64,000 bases of DNA, from positions 37,284-101,283 of the forward strand of contig NZ_BFAV01000179.1 in the NCBI RefSeq assembly GCF_002933875.1, read 5' to 3'. Shown one piece after another: positions 1 through 8,504 of the stretch. Position 1 is the stretch's first letter, and the number at the start of each line of letters is the position of its first letter. The DNA comes from Desulfocucumis palustris. Lineage in GTDB: Bacteria > Bacillota > Desulfotomaculia > Desulfotomaculales > Desulfocucumaceae. A model generated the notes under the pieces. The model ran no database searches and had not been told where the DNA came from. It saw nothing but the letters and a program-made list of their open reading frames with translations. Position numbers and translations under genes: made by a program.

Positions 1-582
1 CCCCGCCTCCCGGGCTATTTCCCCCATTACGGCAAAATCTATTTCCCTGGGATAGGCGCTGGCGCCGGCCACAATCATTTTCGGCCCGCACTGCAGCGCC
101 GCTTCGCGCAACTTTTGATAGTCGATGCGGCCGGTGTCCTGTTCCACCCCGTAAGCCGCTATTTTAAAATATTTACCGGACATGTTCAGCGGGCTGCCGT
201 GGGTAAGGTGTCCGCCGTGAGCCAGGTTCATGCCGAGGATGGTGTCCCCCGGCTGGAGCAGGGCGAAATACACGGAAATGTTGGCCTGGGCCCCGGAATG
301 AGGCTGCACGTTGGCATGCTCCGCCCCGAAAATCTCCTTTGCCCTTTTAATGGCCAGTTCCTCGGCGATATCCACGCAGTGGCAGCCGCCGTAGTAACGC
401 CTGCCAACGTAACCCTCGGCATATTTATTGGTAAGGACCGAACCCTGGGCTTCCATAACCGCCCGGCTGACAATGTTTTCCGAGGCGATCAACTCAAGGG
501 TACCGCGCTGTCTTTCCAGCTCCAGTTCAATTGCCCTGGATATTTCGGGGTCGGTCTCGGCAAGGGTGCGCATTAAACTCAT
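1..582 (-). CDS. glyA: Serine hydroxymethyltransferase, N-terminal part (runs off window)
   Basis: PLP enzyme that interconverts serine and glycine while loading tetrahydrofolate with a one-carbon unit; cytosolic. The 194 codons visible are the N-terminal part of a roughly 415-residue protein. They begin [15 protein letters not shown] and contain [27 protein letters not shown] and [10 protein letters not shown], all typical of the family. The ATG at 582 follows a GGAGGAAAC ribosome site. The frame stays open to the window edge, so the C-terminal part, including the PLP lysine, is not seen. It lies downstream of rpiB as in Bacillus. Identification is secure. Confidence 0.96.
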   Translation of the reverse strand, partial: MSLMRTLAETDPEISRAIELELERQRGTLELIASENIVSRAVMEAQGSVLTNKYAEGYVGRRYYGGCHCVDIAEELAIKRAKEIFGAEHANVQPHSGAQANISVYFALLQPGDTILGMNLAHGGHLTHGSPLNMSGKYFKIAAYGVEQDTGRIDYQKLREAALQCGPKMIVAGASAYPREIDFAVMGEIAREAG

Positions 583-620
583 TTGGGGTTTCCTCCTGCT
601 TATAGCTTGCATTTTATGAT

Positions 621-1085
621 TTATTTCGAGCAATATTTGTCCTCAATCCGGCTGATTTTTTCCAGCCTGCGGGAGTGCCTGCCGCCCTGGAACTCCGTTT
701 CCAGCCAGATTTTGACTATTTCCAGGGCCGGGCCCACGCCCAGCACCCTCTCTCCCATTGTAAGCACGTTGGCGTCATTATGTTCCCTGGAGGCCCTGGC
801 GGAAAAGGCGTCGTGACACAGAGCCGCCCTAATTCCCGGAACCTTGTTGGCTGCTATGCAAACTCCAATGCCCGTGCCGCAGATTATTATACCCCGGGTG
901 TACTTCCCGGAGCGGACAGCCTCGGCCACCGGAAGGGCAAAATCGGGATAATCCACCGATTCCTCCGAATAAGTGCCCAGGTCGGTGCATTCAATGTTCA
1001 TTTTCTTTAAAAAAGCAATAATTTCACCTTTCAATTTAAAACCGCCGTGGTCACTGGCAATAGCCACCTGCAAAGGAACATCCAT
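621..1085 (-). CDS. rpiB: Ribose-5-phosphate isomerase B
   Basis: Interconverts ribose-5-phosphate and ribulose-5-phosphate in the non-oxidative pentose phosphate pathway. The protein has 154 residues, normal for RpiB (about 150). Visible family motifs are [13 protein letters not shown] near the N terminus, the active-site stretch [15 protein letters not shown] with its catalytic cysteine, and [20 protein letters not shown]. The ATG at 1085 has a GGGAAGG sequence directly against it; a TTG at 1073 would give the shorter N terminus seen in most homologues, so the start is uncertain by about four codons. It sits between glyA and a low-molecular-weight phosphatase gene, the same order as ywlF in Bacillus. 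Confidence 0.96.
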   Translation of the reverse strand: MDVPLQVAIASDHGGFKLKGEIIAFLKKMNIECTDLGTYSEESVDYPDFALPVAEAVRSGKYTRGIIICGTGIGVCIAANKVPGIRAALCHDAFSARASREHNDANVLTMGERVLGVGPALEIVKIWLETEFQGGRHSRRLEKISRIEDKYCSK

Positions 1086-1357
1086 CCTTCCCGATGTTAT
1101 TATTCAAAGTATTAGATACATTTTCTACAACAATTAGCATATCCCTTTATATTAAACTAAAATTTGCGGGCAGGGGCAGCCGGGAATCGGCCTGACGCTA
1201 TGTGGATGCGGAAAGGTTGAATGGCGGAGGCAACCGGCAGTCAGCCCGAGGCCCGGCTAAAAACAACTATGGCGCCGCAGGCGGAGCCGGAAGGCGCGAA
1301 ACCGCCGGGCATAATTTCGCGGCCCCGGCCGGCGGGCCCCAGGCGCCGGGTGAGGAT

Positions 1358-1831
1358 TCAGGAGCGAAAATCCTGCAGCTCTTCACGCAACAGCCTGTCC
1401 ACGGCCAACGCAATCATTCTTTTCAGGTAGTCCGCGCAGCGGTGGTAAATTTCCAGGCCGCCCCCGAAGGGGTCCGGAACGTCTGCGCCGCCCCCGGCGT
1501 AAACCGCCAGGGTGTGAATCCTGGACTCCGCTTCCGGGCAAAGGCTTAAGGCCTCCATGCGGTGCCGGGCGGTCATGGTGAGCACCAGGCCGGCGCTTTC
1601 AATTAGCTCCCGGCTCAACATGGTGGAACGGTGGCCGTTCAAATCGATTCCCATTTCCCTCATAACCGCCACCGCATGATTCGACGCGGGCTGTCCGGTA
1701 ATAGTCAGGGTTCCCGCGGACAGCACCTCCACCCTGCCGGATAAACCCCGCCTGTACAATTCGTGTTTGGCCAAAGCCTCAGCCATGCTGCTGCGGCAGG
1801 TATTGCCGGTACAGACAAAAAGTATTTTCAA
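1358..1831 (-). CDS. ywlE: Low-molecular-weight protein phosphatase, YwlE (protein-arginine phosphatase) type
   Basis: A 157-residue cytosolic phosphatase of the low-molecular-weight tyrosine phosphatase fold. The P-loop CTGNTCRS at residues 7-14 provides the nucleophilic cysteine and the arginine of CX5R. The threonine inside the loop is the residue associated with arginine-phosphate preference in YwlE. A C-terminal VPDPFGG supplies the general acid aspartate. Start is TTG at 1831, seven bases after a strong GGGAGGG. The order mntP-ywlE-rpiB-glyA matches the Bacillus ywl region. Substrate preference is inferred from the loop and synteny, not shown. Confidence 0.9.
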   Translation of the reverse strand: MKILFVCTGNTCRSSMAEALAKHELYRRGLSGRVEVLSAGTLTITGQPASNHAVAVMREMGIDLNGHRSTMLSRELIESAGLVLTMTARHRMEALSLCPEAESRIHTLAVYAGGGADVPDPFGGGLEIYHRCADYLKRMIALAVDRLLREELQDFRS

Positions 1832-1861
1832 AAAGCAACCCTCCCGTGGCCATGATGATTC

Positions 1862-2404
1862 CTAAAAGAACAGCTTAATGCCTATTCCGATAAGTATTAA
1901 CCCGCCCGCCAGCTGGGCACGCTCACCTGCCACACGCCCCAGCAGGCGGCCCAGGCCCAGCCCCCCGAAGGTCATCAAACCCGCCACCAGGCCGAAAACC
2001 CCGGCGGCCATAATCAGGTTGACCTTCTGGGTGCCAAGGGTAAAACCGACGCTGAGAGCGTCCATGCTTACGCTGGCCGCCAGCAGCAGCAATCCCCAGG
2101 TATTGACCAGGGCTATTTTGGGCGCATTTTCAGGATCCTTTTTTATAACGTCCCGGAGCATTTTAACACCCAGGAAAATAAGAATGGATGCCCCGACAAT
2201 GGCTGCCGCGTTGCCTATATACCTCCCTGCCAACTCTCCCACATACCATCCCGCCAGGGGCATGATAATGTGAAAAATCAGCACTGTAAAGCTTATCAAA
2301 AACATCTGGCGTTTTCCAACCCCGGTAATGCCTATGGCCAGGCACATGGAAAAGGCGTCGCTTCCCAGGGCCACAGCCAATAAAAGCAGTGTCGTAATGC
2401 TCAT
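1862..2404 (-). CDS. mntP: Putative manganese efflux pump MntP
   Basis: A 180-residue membrane protein with about six hydrophobic segments. It carries the two family repeats built around acidic residues in membranes: ALGSDAFSMCLAIGI near the N terminus and AASVSMDALSVGFTLG in the second half. MntP (YebN/YtaF group) exports Mn(II). I place the start at the ATG at 2404 because GGAGG lies seven bases upstream; longer frames run into intergenic repeat DNA. The family's usual length is about 185 residues. Neighbours are the ywlE-like phosphatase downstream and, across a repeat array, the Sua5-type gene. No manganese riboswitch was recognised. Confidence 0.9.
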   Translation of the reverse strand: MSITTLLLLAVALGSDAFSMCLAIGITGVGKRQMFLISFTVLIFHIIMPLAGWYVGELAGRYIGNAAAIVGASILIFLGVKMLRDVIKKDPENAPKIALVNTWGLLLLAASVSMDALSVGFTLGTQKVNLIMAAGVFGLVAGLMTFGGLGLGRLLGRVAGERAQLAGGLILIGIGIKLFF

Positions 2405-2457
2405 TAATTGTCCTCCGGGTTCCAAATTAGATCGGGGAATACTCATCAATCCCCCGG

Positions 2458-2716
2458 TTATTTACAACCTCACGAAGGAATGTCCCGTCTAAGGTCAGGG
2501 GACACACCTTCTTCGGCTACCGCCTTAAGTTCAGGGAAACGCCTTCTTTGGCCGGTATCTATCCCCTGCTTATTTACAACTTCACGAAGGAATGTCCCGT
2601 CTAAGGTCAGGGGACACACCTTCTTCGGCTATCACCTTAAGTTCAGGGGATACGCCTTCTTTGGCCGGTAGCTATCCCCTGCTTATTTACAACCTCACGA
2701 AGGAATGTCCCCATTA
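2458..2716. repeat. 112-bp tandem repeat, 2.3 copies
   Basis: Two full units (2458-2569 and 2570-2682) and a partial third (from 2683) each begin TTATTTACAACCTCACGAAG. Each unit contains GTCTAAGGTCAGGGGACACA followed by CCTTCTTCGGCTA and a variant TTCAGGGGATACGCCTTCTT. The units are about 95 percent alike by eye. It fills the gap between mntP and the Sua5-type gene and has no coding potential I would defend. The GGGGACACACCTTCTT core recurs elsewhere in this window. Confidence 0.9.
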
Positions 2717-2721
2717 TATAT

Positions 2722-3798
2722 CTATTCGTGAAGCTGTCCTGTATTAATTATTTTTCCCGCGGCCCGGCGCAATCGGTTGGCAACGGCCAGCCCGACCCCC
2801 CGGGGCTCGACACCCTCGGCCAGAATTAAATCCACTCCCAGTTGGTCCAGGCGGCGGAGGGCCGCATACAGTTTAGAAGCTGTTTCCCCGGGCTCGCCCC
2901 CGGCGCCGGCGCCGACCACGGCGGCCCCGGGGTACAGGCCGGCATTTTCCTCCCGGCAGAGGACGCCTACCCGTTTGCCCCGGAGCAGGTTTTCCTCCAA
3001 CATTTGCCTGACTATCCCCGTCACCCGGGACGGTGTGCCCTCCACCAACACCAGAGGAGCGGCGGGAGCGTAGTGACGGTATTTCATCCCGGGAGAACGC
3101 GGTTTTCCCGGGATGACGGCACCCGGCTCCAGGGACGGGTCCAGCAGTATTCTGCCGGTAACGGACTCAATCTGCCCGGGGGTGATTCCCCCGGGTCGCA
3201 GCAATACAGGTGTCTCCCCGGATAAATCAACAACCGTGGATTCAACTCCCAGCCCTGCCGGGCCGCCGTCCAATATGGCGTCAAGGCGCCCGGAAAGGTC
3301 ATTTCTGACATGCTCCGCGGTGGTAGGGCTGGGGCGCCCGGAAAGGTTGGCACTGGGCGCGGCCACCGGAACACCGGCAGCCCGGATCAGCGCCAGGGCC
3401 ACAGGATGATCCGGCATGCGCAGGGCCAGCGTGTCCAGCCCGGCGGTAACCTTTTTGGCCGCCACCCCTCCGTCCCTTAGTATAACCGTCAGGGGGCCCG
3501 GCCAGAATTTTTCCATCAGCCCGGCGGCCCGGGCCGGAACCCCGGAAACAAGCTCCCAAACCCTGTCCATGTCCGCCACGTGAACTATCAGGGGATTGTC
3601 CTGGGGCCTGCCCTTGGCCCTGAATATTCCTTCAACGGCGTTGTCGTCCAGGGCGCTGGCCCCCAGACCGTATACGGTTTCCGTGGGAAACGCCACCAGG
3701 CCGCCGTTTCGGATAATTTCACCGGCCTGGCGAATAATCCCGGGATCGGGTTCTTTACCGTCAACAACCCAATATTTTGTTTGTATATTCTTTTCCAT
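2722..3798 (-). CDS. ywlC: L-threonylcarbamoyladenylate synthase, Sua5/YwlC long form
   Basis: Makes threonylcarbamoyl-AMP from threonine, bicarbonate and ATP, the first step of the t6A37 tRNA modification. The 358 residues hold an N-terminal YrdC-like domain (about 20-205; FPTETVYGLGASA, KGRPQDNPLIVHV, PSANLSGRPSPTTAEHV) and a C-terminal Sua5 domain (about 240-350; SPGMKYRHYAPAAP linker). Length agrees with Sua5 rather than the short TsaC. ATG at 3798. It continues the Bacillus ywlC-ywlD-ywlE-ywlF order. Two residues, LRRAAGKIINTGQ near the end, fit the usual tail. Confidence 0.95.
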   Translation of the reverse strand: MEKNIQTKYWVVDGKEPDPGIIRQAGEIIRNGGLVAFPTETVYGLGASALDDNAVEGIFRAKGRPQDNPLIVHVADMDRVWELVSGVPARAAGLMEKFWPGPLTVILRDGGVAAKKVTAGLDTLALRMPDHPVALALIRAAGVPVAAPSANLSGRPSPTTAEHVRNDLSGRLDAILDGGPAGLGVESTVVDLSGETPVLLRPGGITPGQIESVTGRILLDPSLEPGAVIPGKPRSPGMKYRHYAPAAPLVLVEGTPSRVTGIVRQMLEENLLRGKRVGVLCREENAGLYPGAAVVGAGAGGEPGETASKLYAALRRLDQLGVDLILAEGVEPRGVGLAVANRLRRAAGKIINTGQLHE

Positions 3799-3966
3799 AA
3801 ATTACTACCCCATGCTTTTCCTGTTGGGTAGTTTAACACAACGTGCCCGGTTTTAAAATATCGGGTTTCCCCCGGGCAACAATATAGCGCCGTTTTTTTA
3901 GTATTTTTTATTAAGGGAGGGAATAACCATAGCTTGTAAGCAATTATTATTTCCGGGGGTGTTCCG

Positions 3967-4641
3967 GTGGATTTATTCTGGGGAATGATATCGGCTCTGG
4001 GTCTGGGAGCGCTGCACGCCCTGGAGCCGGGACACGGAAAGAGTGTTATGGGAGCCTATCTGGCCGTTTCAGGCTCACGGATTTCGGATGCCCTGACCCT
4101 GGGCATAGCCTCGGCTGCCACCCACACCCTGGTGGTTATCACCCTGGCCTTCCTGCTGGACAACGTTGTTGGGGCGGTTTCCACCGGAAACGGGGTTCCG
4201 GGGGAGCGGTTCGAGGGCTATTTAAAAATGTTTTCCGGAATTCTCATTGTGATAATTGGTTTTGGCATGCTGGGCAGGCTCCGGAAGAAGGCCCCCTGCG
4301 GCTGCTGCCATCATGGCAATACCTTGCGGCCCGGTTCTTCCAGGGCCAGCGCGCTGCTGGTGGGAATCAGCAACGGATTGATGCCCTGCCCCGGGGCGCT
4401 GGCGGTTCTGCTAATGTCACTGAGCGCGGGAAAAATAGCCAAGGGCATCTGGCTGGTGCTGGCCTTCGGCATAGGGGGCGCCGCAGCGCTGGTGACGGTG
4501 GGCCTGGTGTTTGTGAAGGCGTCTTCCCTGCTGAAAAAACTGCCCGGGGACGGCACGGGCAGGGGGCTGACCCTGGCCAGCGCCTGCCTGATTATGACCA
4601 TAGGATTTTTTACGGTGCTGAACGGCGTGAAAAATATTTAG
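3967..4641 (+). CDS. NicO/RcnA-like divalent metal (Ni/Co) transporter
   Basis: A 224-residue membrane protein with about six hydrophobic segments on the opposite strand to its neighbours. The first helix carries GALHALEPGHGKSVMGAYL, the histidine-rich signature of the NicO family; ATHTLVV and SNGLMPCPGALAVLL are the second and third family motifs. A short CGCCHHG cysteine/histidine cluster sits in the central loop and could bind metal. Starts at GTG 3967 with GGGGG about seven bases upstream. It could import or export nickel or cobalt; direction cannot be told from sequence. Its end overlaps the end of prmC by four bases (convergent). Confidence 0.82.
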   Translation: MDLFWGMISALGLGALHALEPGHGKSVMGAYLAVSGSRISDALTLGIASAATHTLVVITLAFLLDNVVGAVSTGNGVPGERFEGYLKMFSGILIVIIGFGMLGRLRKKAPCGCCHHGNTLRPGSSRASALLVGISNGLMPCPGALAVLLMSLSAGKIAKGIWLVLAFGIGGAAALVTVGLVFVKASSLLKKLPGDGTGRGLTLASACLIMTIGFFTVLNGVKNI

Positions 4642-5597
4642 CCAAAACTGGCGGCCACAAGCCTTTCCCGGCCGGCCAGGTCGAGCAAAATCCCGGCCTG
4701 CCGGGTGCGGCAGGGCGACAGTTCCCAGGGGCCCTTGCCGCCATTGCCACAGGCTGAACCGTCCCCCGGCAACACCGTTTGAGTTAACTTTTCCCCCTGG
4801 CCGGGAGCTATCTCCATGAGCAGCGTTCCCCCGGGACGAAGAAAGCTTTCTGCCATGGGAATAAGCCGGCGGTAGAAATCCAGCCCGTCGTGTCCCCCGT
4901 CCAGGGCGGTATGCGGCTCGTACAGGCCTACGTCGGGCATGAGCCCGGGTATTTCTCCGGACGGCACGTAGGGAAGGTTGGCGGCTATTAAATCCACAGC
5001 CCCTCTGATTTCCCCGGGCAACGGCCCAAGCAAATCCCCGCATAGAAAAACTATCCTGTCCGCCACACCGTGTCTTTGGGCGTTAACCCGGGCCACGGAA
5101 AGGGCTTCCAGGGATATATCCAGGGCATAAACTTTTGCCCCGGGCAGCCGGCCGGCCAGGCTTACGGCTATGGCTCCGCTGCCCGTGCCAACGTCCACTA
5201 TGCGACAGGGGGACGGTTCTCTGTCGCAATTAGCAAAGGATGTACGGGAGGGAAATAATTCTCCCCGGCTCCCGGAAAAATGCGACACGGAGAACCGTCC
5301 CCTTGTCGCAATTGCGGCCAAGGCAGCCTCCACCAGCAACTCCGTTTCCGGCCGGGGTATCAGAACATCGGGGGTTACGGTAAAATCAAGCCCCATGAAT
5401 TCCTTCACGCCGGTGATATAGGCCACCGGCTCACCCCGCCCCCTGCGTTCCACCAGGGAAAAATACCTTTGACCGGCTTCCGGGTTCAAGTCCTTATAGC
5501 TGTTGACATAAAGGCCCACCCGCTCCATTCCCAGGCAGTGGGCCAGCAGCACCTCCGCGTCCAGGCGGGGGGAGTCCATTCCCTTTTCTTTTAACAT
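4638..5597 (-). CDS. prmC: Release factor glutamine methyltransferase PrmC with two repeat-derived insertions
   Basis: Methylates the glutamine of the GGQ loop of release factors using SAM. Family features: IPRPETELLVEAALA, the SAM loop DVGTGSGAIAVSLA, the substrate motif NLPYVPSGE (usually NPPY) and EPHTALDGGHDGLDFYRRL. Between AALAAIA and RIVDVGTG are about 35 extra residues encoded by two inverted GGGGAC hairpins (5201-5310). A second extra stretch of about 20 residues precedes QAGILLDLAGRERLV. Starting at ATG 5597 drops part of the first helix: the in-frame codons upstream read TVTQLKEALNRAAL, as in homologues, but hold no ATG, GTG or TTG before a TGA. Either ATG 5597 is used (weak AGGG) or initiation is non-standard. 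Confidence 0.88.
   Translation of the reverse strand: MLKEKGMDSPRLDAEVLLAHCLGMERVGLYVNSYKDLNPEAGQRYFSLVERRGRGEPVAYITGVKEFMGLDFTVTPDVLIPRPETELLVEAALAAIATRGRFSVSHFSGSRGELFPSRTSFANCDREPSPCRIVDVGTGSGAIAVSLAGRLPGAKVYALDISLEALSVARVNAQRHGVADRIVFLCGDLLGPLPGEIRGAVDLIAANLPYVPSGEIPGLMPDVGLYEPHTALDGGHDGLDFYRRLIPMAESFLRPGGTLLMEIAPGQGEKLTQTVLPGDGSACGNGGKGPWELSPCRTRQAGILLDLAGRERLVAASFG
5201..5310. repeat. Two opposed GGGGAC hairpins inside prmC
   Basis: Copy one (5201-5228) has arms TGCGACA/TGTCGCA around GGGGGACGGTTCTC. Copy two (5281-5310) has the same arms around GAGAACCGTCCCC, so its core faces the other way. The 52 bases between them make the pair look like a REP-type double element. The whole pair is translated in frame as part of prmC. 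Matching copies with these arms stand outside genes at 58941-58970, 59076-59105 and 61876-61905. Confidence 0.88.
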
Positions 5598-5661
5598 TAA
5601 GGCCGCCCTGTTAAGCGCTTCCTTTAATTGCGTAACCGTTCACTCCTATTGTTCAGGCAGA

Positions 5662-5724
5662 TTAAGGGTTATATTGACGAAGGTGCTCAATTAGGATACT
5701 TGTATCCAGCAATATATCACTCAA
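5662..5724 (-). pseudogene. N-terminal remnant of a PIN-domain (VapC-like) toxin
   Basis: A TTG at 5724 overlaps the stop of the AbrB-type antitoxin and opens a 20-codon frame reading MSDILLDTSILIEHLRQYNP before a TAA. LLDTSILIEHL is the typical start of PIN-domain ribonucleases, including the first catalytic aspartate. The overlap is the usual antitoxin-toxin arrangement. Everything after residue 20 is missing: the prmC reading frame begins within about 25 bases. I infer a toxin gene truncated by deletion or by recombination into the prfA-prmC gap. Confidence 0.7.
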
Positions 5725-5995
5725 TTCCCAACACCTTCAGTCTCTTGGCATCCTCGTTCCTTAAACGGTGCACAAATTCCTCTCCGCTTTCCTCCATATC
5801 CTTCCAGGCGCCCGCGGTTTGGCTCAGCACTTCAAGGGGATTACACTTATTTTCATTTTTCTTTTCGGCGCTTATAATGATGGCGCCTTCTTCATCAACA
5901 CTGACTCTTAATATATCGCCGGTCTTTATCCCAAGCTTTTTCCGCACTTCAACGGGCAATGTTATTTGACCTTTGGAAGATATTCTGGTTTCCAT
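5717..5995 (-). CDS. AbrB/MazE-family antitoxin (SpoVT-AbrB domain)
   Basis: A 92-residue protein with a swapped-hairpin DNA-binding domain in residues 1-45: ISSKGQITLPVEVRKKLGIKTGDILRV is split across this region and is diagnostic. The C-terminal half (about 50-92) is charged and would be the toxin-binding segment. It belongs to a VapBC-type pair whose toxin survives only as 20 codons downstream. A palindrome CGTATCATACG at 6054-6064, about 60 bases upstream of the start, may be its own operator. It interrupts the otherwise adjacent prfA and prmC genes. Function as a free regulator is possible. Confidence 0.85.
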   Translation of the reverse strand: METRISSKGQITLPVEVRKKLGIKTGDILRVSVDEEGAIIISAEKKNENKCNPLEVLSQTAGAWKDMEESGEEFVHRLRNEDAKRLKVLGIE

Positions 5996-6089
5996 TATAA
6001 TAAGCGCCCTCCCTTTCCGTCTTACTCAGCCTACTTCCCTTACTTAGTTTTACCGTATCATACGATGTTAGCATTATCAATATAATTGT

Positions 6090-6134
6090 TTTAATTAAAA
6101 TTAAACGGGGGACGGGCCTCAGACCCGTCCCCCG
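6090..6134 (-). terminator. Intrinsic terminator after prfA
   Basis: On the minus strand CGGGGGACGGG pairs with CCCGTCCCCCG around a seven-base loop, followed by TTTAATTTTAATTAA. It lies 16 bases beyond the prfA stop codon. The stem is unusually GC-rich, and its GGGGAC sequence resembles the repeats elsewhere in the window. Confidence 0.82.
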
Positions 6135-6149
6135 CGACATATGTCAATA

Positions 6150-7220
6150 TTATTGCTCTATACTCTTAAGCCTCTCCGCCTGGTCCGAGGTGATCAGGGC
6201 GTCGATGATTTCATCCAGGGAGCCCATCAATATCTCCGGGAGCCGGTGGGAGGTAAGTCCTATACGGTGATCGGTAACCCTGTTCTGGGGGAAATTGTAG
6301 GTGCGGATGCGTTCGCTACGGTCGCCGCTGCCCACCTGGGATTTGCGCTCACTGGCAATTTTTTGCCTTTGCTCCTCCTGTAATTTGTCCAGAATCCTGG
6401 CTCTTAAAACCCGCATGGCCTTGTCCTTGTTTTTATGCTGGCTCTTTTCATCCTGGCAGGACACCACTATGCACGTGGGAATGTGAGTCAGCCTCACGGC
6501 GGACTGGGTGGTGTTCACGGACTGGCCTCCCGGCCCGGTGGAACAAAAAAGATCGATTCGTATATCGTTGGGGTTGATGTCCACCTCCACTTCCTCCGCC
6601 TCGGGCAGCACCGCCACGGTGGAGGCGGAAGTATGAATGCGCCCGCCGGACTCCGTGCTGGGAACCCTCTGCACCCGGTGGGTGCCGCTTTCAAACTTCA
6701 GGCGGCTGTACGCCCCCCTGCCCTCCACCATGAATACCACTTCCTTGAAACCGCCTATGTCGGTGTAGTTGGTATTCATAATGTCCGTTTTCCAGTTCTG
6801 CCGCTCGGCATAGCGGGTGTACATCCTGAAAAGGTCCGCGGCGAACAGGGCTGCTTCCTCCCCGCCGGTGCCGGCCCTTATCTCCACCAGAACGCTTTTT
6901 TCATCGTTGGGGTCCCTGGGCAGCAGAAGAACTTTAAGCCTGGTTTCCATGGCCTCTTTCTTTTCAGCCAGTTCCTCCAGCTCTGTATCCAGCAGTTCCT
7001 TTAATTCCGGGTCCGGCTTTTCCCCCAGCATTTCCCTGGCGTCCCGGATACCGCCCAGTATATTTTTATATTCCCTGTATACTCCCACCACTTCGGACAG
7101 ATCAGAATGGCTTTTGACGTACTGCTGCCAGCGGCCGTGGTCGGATATGACCTCGGGGTCCGCAATTATTTTTTCAAGTTCCTGGTACCGTTCCTCAATA
7201 CTGGCCAGTTTATCTAACAT
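6150..7220 (-). CDS. prfA: Peptide chain release factor 1
   Basis: Recognises UAA and UAG in the ribosomal A site and triggers peptide release. The 356 residues match the RF1 length. Domain 2 carries the PxT tripeptide as PST in [16 protein letters not shown], and domain 3 carries [10 protein letters not shown] with the universal GGQ. An N-terminal coiled region (about 1-100) is present. It overlaps the end of the yqhQ-like gene by 11 bases, indicating translational coupling. Its modifying enzyme PrmC is downstream but separated by an antitoxin gene and a terminator. Confidence 0.97.
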   Translation of the reverse strand: MLDKLASIEERYQELEKIIADPEVISDHGRWQQYVKSHSDLSEVVGVYREYKNILGGIRDAREMLGEKPDPELKELLDTELEELAEKKEAMETRLKVLLLPRDPNDEKSVLVEIRAGTGGEEAALFAADLFRMYTRYAERQNWKTDIMNTNYTDIGGFKEVVFMVEGRGAYSRLKFESGTHRVQRVPSTESGGRIHTSASTVAVLPEAEEVEVDINPNDIRIDLFCSTGPGGQSVNTTQSAVRLTHIPTCIVVSCQDEKSQHKNKDKAMRVLRARILDKLQEEQRQKIASERKSQVGSGDRSERIRTYNFPQNRVTDHRIGLTSHRLPEILMGSLDEIIDALITSDQAERLKSIEQ

Positions 7221-8091
7221 TGTAGTCTTCCTCGCTCTCCTTGCGCACGGCGTTAAACGCGGTTATGGCCACCTCCACCTGGCTGTCGTCCGGTTCCCCG
7301 GTGGTAAGCCCCTGCAGCCAGCGCCCCGGTGAAATCATTATACGGCAGAGCAGGTTGTCCGCGTACCTGGCGGACAACTTCAGCAATTCATAAGAAACCC
7401 CGGCCAGAACCGGCAGCAAAATCACCCTGGAGGCAATGCGCCAGAATAAGCCCTGATGACCCAGCAAGGAAAACAAGAATATACTCATTACCAGTACGAT
7501 TAAAATGAAGCTGGTGCCGCACCTGGGGTGAAAGGTGGGGTATTTCTGAACGCCCGGCGCGGTGAGCTCTTCCCCCGCTTCATAGGCGTTAATTACCTTG
7601 TGCTCGGCCCCGTGATACTGAAAAACCCTGCGTATGTCAGCCAGCCTGCCGATAACCGCCACATAACCCACAAACAGCAGCAGGCGAATGACACCCTCCA
7701 CCAGGTTTTGGGCAATGCTGCCCTTCACAAAGGATTGCATTAGATGAGCCGCACCGGTGGGCAGCACCACGAAAAGCACAATAGCCAGCCCGAAGGCGAA
7801 AAGCATGGTAAGAACTATTTCCGTTTTGCTTAGTTCCTCTTCCTCGCCCATGGCCTGGCTGGCGGAATAGCTAAGCGCCTCCAAGCCGACAACAAGAGAT
7901 TCCACCAGGGCCACAACCCCGCGGATTAAAGGCAATTTTAAAAAGGGATAGCGCTGGGTTATAGAGCCCACCGGTTTTTCATCCAGGGCAATGTCGCCTT
8001 CGGGACGCCGCACAGCCACCGCCCGGGTGGCCGGCCCGCGCATCATTACGCCCTCAATAACCGCCTGCCCGCCATATTGAAATTCTGACAT
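7210..8091 (-). CDS. DUF1385 membrane protein (YqhQ-like)
   Basis: A 293-residue protein of the DUF1385 family, function not established. It begins with [15 protein letters not shown], the family signature, then has about four hydrophobic segments (roughly 95-125, 135-160, 200-225, 230-250) and the conserved [18 protein letters not shown] and [12 protein letters not shown] motifs. The histidines and cysteine in the last two suggest a metal or redox site, but that is inference. The rpmE-DUF1385-prfA order is common in Clostridia. ATG at 8091. Confidence 0.88.
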   Translation of the reverse strand: MSEFQYGGQAVIEGVMMRGPATRAVAVRRPEGDIALDEKPVGSITQRYPFLKLPLIRGVVALVESLVVGLEALSYSASQAMGEEEELSKTEIVLTMLFAFGLAIVLFVVLPTGAAHLMQSFVKGSIAQNLVEGVIRLLLFVGYVAVIGRLADIRRVFQYHGAEHKVINAYEAGEELTAPGVQKYPTFHPRCGTSFILIVLVMSIFLFSLLGHQGLFWRIASRVILLPVLAGVSYELLKLSARYADNLLCRIMISPGRWLQGLTTGEPDDSQVEVAITAFNAVRKESEEDYNVR

Positions 8092-8145
8092 GACTGTAAA
8101 ACCCCTTATTAAACAAATAGCAGAGCCCCAGCTCTGCTAACTGCC

Positions 8146-8346
8146 TTATTTTAAGCCGTATTTCTTGCGGAAGCGGTCGGCCCTTCCGCCCACCTCCACC
8201 GTTCTCTGGGAGCCGGTGTAGAACGGGTGGCATTTGGAGCAAATTTCTACTTTTAGTTCTTTTTTGGTGGAAAGCGCTTCAAAGGTTGCGCCGCATACGC
8301 AGCTCACCTTGGCCGTGTTAACTTTGGGATGGATACCTTCTTTCAC
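8146..8346 (-). CDS. rpmE: Ribosomal protein L31, zinc-binding form
   Basis: Large-subunit ribosomal protein of 66 residues. SCVCG and [11 protein letters not shown] hold four cysteines, so this is the zinc-containing type. I choose the GTG at 8346 ([10 protein letters not shown]) because AGAGGTGAT precedes it with normal spacing and because L31 proteins begin close to the IHP motif; an ATG 18 bases upstream would add six residues that include the ribosome site itself. A sigma-A promoter is visible upstream. Confidence 0.95.
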   Translation of the reverse strand: MKEGIHPKVNTAKVSCVCGATFEALSTKKELKVEICSKCHPFYTGSQRTVEVGGRADRFRKKYGLK

Positions 8347-8438
8347 GGGGATCACCTCTTTCATGTAAGGGATATAATTTTGAATTCAATATGATTCACC
8401 GCCGGAGCAGTGATATCTGCCAGTTATAACACCGTATA

Positions 8439-8467
8439 ATTATAGCATAGAGTTTCCATTGCCGCAA
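8439..8467 (-). promoter_or_regulatory. Sigma-A promoter for rpmE
   Basis: On the minus strand TTGCGG (8467-8462) and TATAAT (8444-8439) are separated by 17 bases, with the transcript heading to rpmE about 90 bases downstream. The -10 box is perfect, the -35 matches four of six. Confidence 0.7.
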
Positions 8468-8504
8468 GAAATTTGATAAAAGCACATCCCCATTTTGCGA
8501 CAGC

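Noticed and set aside
1086..1357. A ywlG-like gene between rpiB and the phosphatase gene
   Set aside because: Neither strand gives a frame matching the UPF0340 family; the gap appears non-coding.
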